NCBI RefSeq assembly: GCF_964204865.1
Contig: NC_135252.1
Span: 13,785,383 to 13,849,382 of the forward strand
Source: Styela clava
Taxonomy: Eukaryota; Chordata; Ascidiacea; Stolidobranchia; Styelidae
Direction: 5' to 3'
DNA: 64,000 nucleotides
Shown: positions 57,961 through 64,000 of the stretch, in pieces
How positions within the stretch are numbered: the stretch's first letter is position 1
How the letters are laid out: each line of letters opens with the position of its first letter
Notes under the pieces: model-generated
The model's database searches: none
What the model saw: only the letters and a program-made list of their open reading frames with translations
Told to the model about the DNA's origin: nothing
Translations under genes and position numbers: made by a program

Positions 57961-58791
57961 ATATCGTCACGCTAATAACCGAATTGCGTAAGTCATTTTT
58001 AGCAGTTTTGAGAAAAACGTAAAAATTTGCCTAATGATTTTGTTATGCCATTGAGAGTCAATAATTTGCCCTGGTTCATTTTTTTGATCGTAGCCGGATT
58101 TAAGTTAATTTGTATGACGCAGTTAAGTGACGTCATAATAGCGCACTGTGACTTAGGCAGAAATGTGTCTAGGACTTGGGGACATACGCAATTTTGCAAC
58201 TTCACTATATGCATCAGTTCTGAAAACTAAACATTCCAAAAACGAATGTAATTCTCAGTATCTACAATGTCCAATCCCCAAAATAGCTAATCAGTTTCAA
58301 TTACATTATTTTTTATGTTTAAAAATATATATTTCATCAATATAACACGTTCTGCACATCCACCGGAATAAGACTAAGATTGAATATAAAGAATAAAACA
58401 GCAATGCATCCAATATAAAAGCCAACCAAGGTGAATTAGACTCGGACAGTGAATATCACAAGTGCACGTCTCCCTATACTGTAGTATAAATTCAAATTAA
58501 TACGCGCTAAGCTAGAATCCGAGATGCAAAAATCGAAAATACTTCGCCGAGGTTATTTTGCCTTTTTGACGTCACAATAGTCCAGCGGTAACACTGATAA
58601 TTCATTATGACGAAACAATTGCACAAATGTGCATGTGATACTAAATCTCCATTTTTATGGGTTTCGGAATTCTTAAAATAAAATCTGAGTTAACAGACAG
58701 GTGCGCAGCATTACATAAATACCTATTTTATAAAAAAAACTCAAAATCGCCAAAAATGACTTACGCAATTCCGGTATTAGCGTGACGATAT
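57961..58791. mobile_element. MITE-like element with arms of about 50 bp
   Basis: An 831-bp segment. 57961-58011 is the inverted complement of 58741-58791 with few mismatches; the outer end is ATATCGTCACGCTAAT. There is no coding potential and no unambiguous target duplication (the flanks are AT-rich). Two TGACGTCA palindromes lie inside (58128-58135 and 58567-58574). Confidence 0.65.
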
Positions 58792-58897
58792 TTAAAGTGA
58801 GTAAACTCGCGATGTTTTGATCATTGTTGGGTTTTCTCCGACTGCGGCCCGCGAGACTTCCTCAAAAGGTTTTGCGGCCCGCCAACCTCGCAACCTG

Positions 58898-61800
58898 TGT
58901 CTTTGTAGATATGATTGAATTGTGATGGAGTAGCAATATCCAAACAAAACTATATATTTATATATATATTGAATATTGCTTTATAAACCAAATAATCAGT
59001 TGTAATCTGTGATAGAGTAAGAATTAATTTAAAGTGTTTCTAATCTGTCTTCTTTGGGGACACAACGTATGAGATCCCATAAATCATTTGGAAATCCACG
59101 TGTCAGTTCAACCATATATCACAAACAAACATAAAAACACGAACTTGCATCGTTCGGGCATCCAACTTGGTGAACACCCTGTAAAATGAGGAACCTAGCA
59201 AGAGAGTATTGTTTTTAAATAATTTGATTTCAGTTTTCGAGTATATGATATATGACGATCTGGAGACATCTTGAAATGAATATTTTCCCCACTACCCAAC
59301 CACAAATTTTTTGTCGATGACGCCACTACTGTCTTTTAATTCATAATCATATAGTGGATAAAAATCTATTTTTATGGATTCAAAGATATCCCGAAAGGTT
59401 TATTTTTGTACATTTTTTAATGTTAAATGACACGTTGGGGGTAGTTATTAGGTAATAATTTCACTTTAGATGATGTTATTAGTTTTCCACTCGGTTCGAA
59501 TTACATGTAAATATATCTTATATCTTAAAATAAAACCACGAATAACATAAAAAATATCTTTTAATGAGGTGTTTTAAATATATTTCATCAAGGTGTCGCA
59601 ATCTTGTTGCGATGTTGAAAAAATATGGAAAACGATCACAAATGCTTCAATTCTATTATCCATATGTTCGATGCAAACTATCATTTCCAAATGTTACATT
59701 TGCAAATTCAGCTGGTTTTACTTGTCGTGATCTATCACGTATATGAAGCAAATTCTCGACTTTTGTTGTCAAGTATACATTCAAGTACAGAGAATTACTG
59801 CCTGCCAAGTTAGTTATGCATATAGATTGCAGGTTAAATGTAATACAATAAATGTAAGTTTAAGACCAGTATATATGTACAGAAGAAAATACTTTAAATC
59901 TACTGATAGATATGCAAATCCAAGAATATCTGATACATAGAATTTTGACTTGGGAGGTAGAAGTATGCAATGCTTGTTGTGCTTCAGACAATACCTATTT
60001 CACACATGTTATACAGGTTCTTGAGAATTCGTCGGTGGGAAGTACCTAATATGCCCGCGAGTCATTTTTTACTATATCGAGAAAGGTTTTCATGCGGGTA
60101 TGAGGTAACACAGTGAAAAAAAGTATTGCACATAAATTCTGAAATAATACGGATATTTTTTTAAACTAAAATTTTCAATATTATTTATGGTAGTGATTCA
60201 CATTCTCTCGTTTCTCGTTCTTCACTCTTGATCCACGTTCAGCTTAAAAGGGCAACCTCGTACCCCGACTTTTTGCTTTTACGATTCAAGTATGGTTTCG
60301 AGAAGGCTCTCGATTGTTTGTCTGTGTTGTATCCTTCGTAATGTACATCTCAGCAAAGCACAATCTGGTCAGGGTAAAGGGCAATTTACATGTTAACTTG
60401 ATCAAAATGTTAGCATTGTAGGTGTACATAAACTATTGCATTGATTTAGAATTTTAGATACTTTCTGATATCAATTATATATTATCTATTAATTGTTGTA
60501 TCATACGTTTTTATTACGAAAAAGTTCAAACTACCTCCATTCGGTGTGAAAATTACAGTTTATTTTAGCGGCTATAGCATTGATTTCCAATCAAAATTCC
60601 CGATATATCATTCGTGACTAGAAGATTGCCAAATTCAGTTCTAAGTAATACGTGAAAGTTGTATTCACGTTCTTGGAATTTAGTCAGGTATGCTCGAAAG
60701 AAAAAAAAACGGTTTTATAATTACCGTATTACACTATTTTGGCTGGTTTACTTCCCATGTTATATCAAATGCTTCAATTTCAATCAATTCTTAGTTTATC
60801 TCTTTCTAACTTTTTTGTACGGTGGCAGACTGAAAAGGTGTGAGAAACTTGATGTTAAATTGTCTGGTTTCGTATATCAAAAATGTATCTTTTTCACACA
60901 GTCATTCAATCTTAATCTTATTATACAAATTCGTTACGTGTTTGGTTTTATGTCAGCAAATGGCATTATTTATTCTTACATAAACGAGCTCGCATTAATA
61001 AATTTTGGGCCATATTATAATAAAGGAACTAAACATATATATATTTTACCTATATTCCAGAATCCAACAAAGAGATTGTTTTTAAGCAGCGGTATGGAGT
61101 TTTTTTTATAATTTTCTTTTAATATAGTTGATACAGCCGCAGAGCGACTCACAGCTAGCCTGGACTGCCATTTGTTTTTCGGTTTTCATTCCTCAAAAGA
61201 GTGGTGTTCCTATTTACTTTTTTAGCGATAATCAAAACTCACGCCTTTCGGGCATTGGGTTTCTAAACTCTCGGATTGTATTTTTTATGATTATGCTTTG
61301 CACAGTAACCCATTTTGGGATATCCGTAACAACTGCCACTCCAATAAGAAGCTGGCAAAAATTATACCAAAAGGATCAGTTTTGAGATTCTAAGATATCT
61401 CACTAAATGTTGAAATGTATAGCATGTCAAAAAGTTTTGATCTAGTTTGTCATATCTTATATCAAGTCTCAAATACTGCTTGTAAAAAGGTATTTCACTA
61501 TTTTAAATACCTGATCTAGTGCTCGATGCATGAAAAAGGACAGAAAACATTTGAGTGTATTCTAACAATCCTGATATATTTTATAGTTTATCATTTGAGG
61601 TAAAAGTCAAACAGAAGCAGGTGATATTGCCAAAAGGAAATACTTAGAATGCGAATATCCTTCTGAACTTCAGTCAACGTCTTATATACAATGGTGAATA
61701 TATTATTATCGAGAATGGAAATTAAAACTAAGTAACCTATATAACTTGTATAAAAAAAGAAGACTAAAAAACATATTAGCTTCTGGCACCTCATCAAATC

Positions 61801-62225
61801 ATTTGAACTATCCCAAAATATATTTACGTCTTGTCGTTGAATATATACACTTTTTTATTTTTTTGTTTAAATCTGTCAACGTGTGCAACAAACGAATCTC
61901 AAGGTATTGCAATTAGCGTCATAGAGTTTGATGTTATCTCTAAAATAATGAGTTAAACTGAGTTTTTATTGATACTCTCTTAAAAAATTCCTGGTAAGAA
62001 AAATGTTAGCTTGTGGTTCAACGTCCATGTGGTCGTTGTTGGAAGCGAGCCGCAGTCCAGATGAACAAAATGTCGGCTACCATTTTTCACAAGAACTCGT
62101 GCTCGCTTTTTCACACTGGGCTCTTGACAAAAGAATGATGATACCGAAAGTTGAATTTATATTGAAATGTTTAAATTTTGTTCATTTTTTCGATATCATG
62201 GTTTAATTGAACGTGACATATTTAG
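58898..62225. other. Intergenic or upstream intron of the Ig/EGF gene
   Basis: Very AT-rich. The 150-codon frame at 60659-61111 is Phe/Tyr/Ile-rich, as random AT-rich DNA would be, and is not supported. Upstream exons of the Ig/EGF gene, including its signal peptide and the first half of the Ig fold, should lie here but were not recognised. Confidence 0.4.
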
Positions 62226-63732
62226 GATAAAATTATACAAAGAAGACCAGCAAATCAAGCACGAGGTGGTTTCACCTGACTCCGTCGTCAACGAGGGCAT
62301 GACAGTAATCTCATCCATTATTTTACCGCATGTCACCAAGGAAGACGCAGCTGATTACAGTTGCGTTTCAACAAGCTCAGCGGGAACATCTTCTTTACAA
62401 TTTAACGTAGCGGTCAAAGGTCATATGACATAGTTTTCCGCACTTTTCCGGGCACTCAGTATACGTAACCCATGATAAATAATTAAATATATACTGAAAG
62501 TGTTGCCAAAATACGCATATAAAATATTCATGAGATTTTTTTATTTCTTCAATTTTTTTTGCTTTCACAATTGAAAAATAATTGACTTTGAAAATATTTG
62601 TATTTTATTGAGATATATATATGAATTCTAAAATATAGAATATGGTAATTACATTTGTATTACAGAAAATGCACTCTGCAATAATATGAAATGCGGACCG
62701 AACGGGCAATGCATAGAATTGGAAGATGTAAGAAGAGTAAGTAGGCTTCAAAACTAGTCTTAATCAAATTATTATTGTAAATTTTTGAGAATATTTCTAA
62801 ATAATAATTGTTTAAACTGGCATGATTCAGTTACAACTGCAAATGTGAGGACGGATACACTGGAAAGAATTGCGATGCAGAAGATCAGTGCTTTATAAAC
62901 CCGTGTCTTAATAACGGATCATGTACCACCACAAACAATGGTTTCTATTGTACGTGCGCTGAAGGTAAGTTATTCCACGAAGTCAATTCTAGAAAAATGT
63001 CACGGTCACGGCTCGACCTGTAGGATAAGAGCACGAACTCAATATTAAACACATTTTAACAAAATCACCTTTCTCGAATTTATCTCACAATTGACTATTA
63101 ACCTCATGTTGAAAAGGAGTTAACTTCTAAACTGTAATACGCAAGCTCAAAATACCGGTAGCCTGTCTGCCTGATTACACGTCCATCAAAACGGTCCAAT
63201 GAGACTGTTTGATTGAGAAAAATCGAATAAATTGAACTTGCTACTGCATAGCCAACTATATATTGTCAAATGTACAGGATTCAAAGGTAAAATTTGCGAA
63301 CGTGAAGCTTGTATGCCATCAAGTTGCCATTATGGCGGAGGGAATTGTTCACAGACTACTGATGGAGAAATTATATGCGACTGCAGATTCAATCGTGCTG
63401 GGAAATACTGTGAATATACTTGTACATTCGATATCGAAAAAATAAGTAAACAGTGACGCTTTCTTATGCTACGTTTGATAGGTATCCATGTAACGGAATT
63501 TCGAGTACAACACGCCACATTCATCTGTGGTTTATGGGACACTCAGCATTCAAGCATTCCCCCTGACAGAAATAAAACAATTTGATATACCATCCGGCCC
63601 TAAAACCCGACTTTTCACAGTTTAGTGGTCGTTCATGTTCGCGAGCAGAAATATGCGTGATTGGAAACGACGGAGAAGAGACATGCAGATGCGAGGATCA
63701 CGTCTCAGGCAGCCATTGCATGATGTCAACAG
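62226..63732 (+). CDS. Ig plus EGF-repeat extracellular protein, internal exons (partial)
   Basis: Exons recognised: 62226-62419 (second half of an Ig domain, ending DAADYSCVSTSSAG), 62666 to about 62736, 62831-62964, 63278-63452 and 63626-63732. The last four encode four EGF repeats with six cysteines each. Repeat 1 is CNNMKCGPNGQC...CKCEDGYTGKNC, repeat 2 DQCFINPCLNNGSC, repeat 3 ACMPSSCHYGGGNC and repeat 4 ends CRCEDHVSGSHC. The phases join except between the second and third exons, where both good donors (GTAAGA and GTAAGT, near 62728-62742) give the wrong phase. The gene continues past the right edge. Ig next to EGF repeats occurs in several cell-surface receptors and growth factors; I cannot choose one. 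Confidence 0.7.
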
Positions 63733-63772
63733 GTATCGAATTTTGACTCGAATTCTCAATGTGGAAACAAAA

Positions 63773-63796
63773 ACATATATATATATATATATATAG
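63773..63796. repeat. TA dinucleotide microsatellite
   Basis: About eleven TA units in the intron after the fourth EGF exon. Confidence 0.9.
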
Positions 63797-64000
63797 CCAA
63801 GACTTCTTATCGCAACTATTTTTGGGAAATTACTTAATAGCTTTGTTTTAACTTACATTTCATCAAAATATTGAAATTACTTGCCTAAATGAGCGTCAGT
63901 TGAAATCATACAAACTGATACAGAATTAAATTCACGAAAGGTGATGCAAAAGTTTTAAACCTCCCTATTAATACGTTCTGATCCTTGCTTTTTATCTAAC

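Larger units (their letters stand above)
57131..58897. mobile_element. hAT-like element, decayed, with nested element
   Basis: The left end CAGGGTGATCTAAACCGCGG and the reverse-complemented right end CAGGTTGCGAGGTTGGCGGG are similar, and both lead into GCGGCCCGC-rich sequence. This resembles the hAT copies elsewhere in the window. No target duplication is visible, so the right border is uncertain. A 35-bp direct tandem duplication lies at about 57162-57231. Another element occupies 57961-58791. Confidence 0.5.

Noticed and set aside
60659..61111. 150-codon open frame as a membrane protein gene
   Set aside because: Phe/Tyr/Ile/Leu-rich translation is expected from AT-rich DNA; there is no domain, splice or codon evidence.
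62003..62206. 67-codon frame as the first half of the Ig domain
   Set aside because: Lacks the cysteine and tryptophan expected upstream of the Ig exon at 62226, and the exon has its own acceptor.

Overview
The window is nuclear DNA of an AT-rich animal genome: spliced genes with GT-AG introns, metazoan gene families and several classes of eukaryotic transposon. There are no bacterial features. The gene set (PMS1, CHEK2 with FHA domain, SIRT2, FRY, ABITRAM, FAM136A, COX19) and the compact introns suggest an invertebrate, possibly a marine deuterostome such as a tunicate. The species cannot be fixed from the sequence.

Layout. 1-7.1 kb: four minus-strand genes in close order, COX19, ABITRAM (FAM206A), FAM136A and the 5' part of PMS1, which runs off the left edge. 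7.1-9.4 kb: no convincing gene. 9.4-17.0 kb: a complete 12-exon CHEK2 on the minus strand. 19.2-29.1 kb: the furry gene FRY as one uninterrupted reading frame of about 10 kb. 29-40.6 kb: a repeat-rich desert with two hAT-type copies flanked by perfect 8-bp target duplications, a minisatellite, decayed coding relics, a LINE 3' tail and a tandem array of 0.6-0.75 kb units that ends just upstream of SIRT2. 40.7-43.0 kb: a complete 5-exon SIRT2 on the plus strand.

45.3-56.3 kb: a nearly intact Ty3/gypsy retrotransposon on the minus strand, with 745-bp LTRs identical by eye, gag, pol and a CTTG target duplication. Its 3' LTR is split by a 3.8-kb DNA transposon with 31-bp terminal repeats, 17-bp subterminal repeats, a 7-bp target duplication and a THAP-like coding fragment, best read as a P-element relative. 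That element contains a hAT-like copy of its own. 57.1-58.9 kb: another hAT-like copy holding a long inverted-repeat element. 62.2 kb to the right edge: exons of a plus-strand gene with one Ig domain and at least four EGF repeats.

The host genes cover DNA repair and checkpoint (PMS1, CHEK2), mitochondrial intermembrane-space proteins (COX19, FAM136A), NAD-dependent deacetylation (SIRT2) and cell morphogenesis (FRY). Apart from the close minus-strand cluster on the left, nothing shows that they act together.
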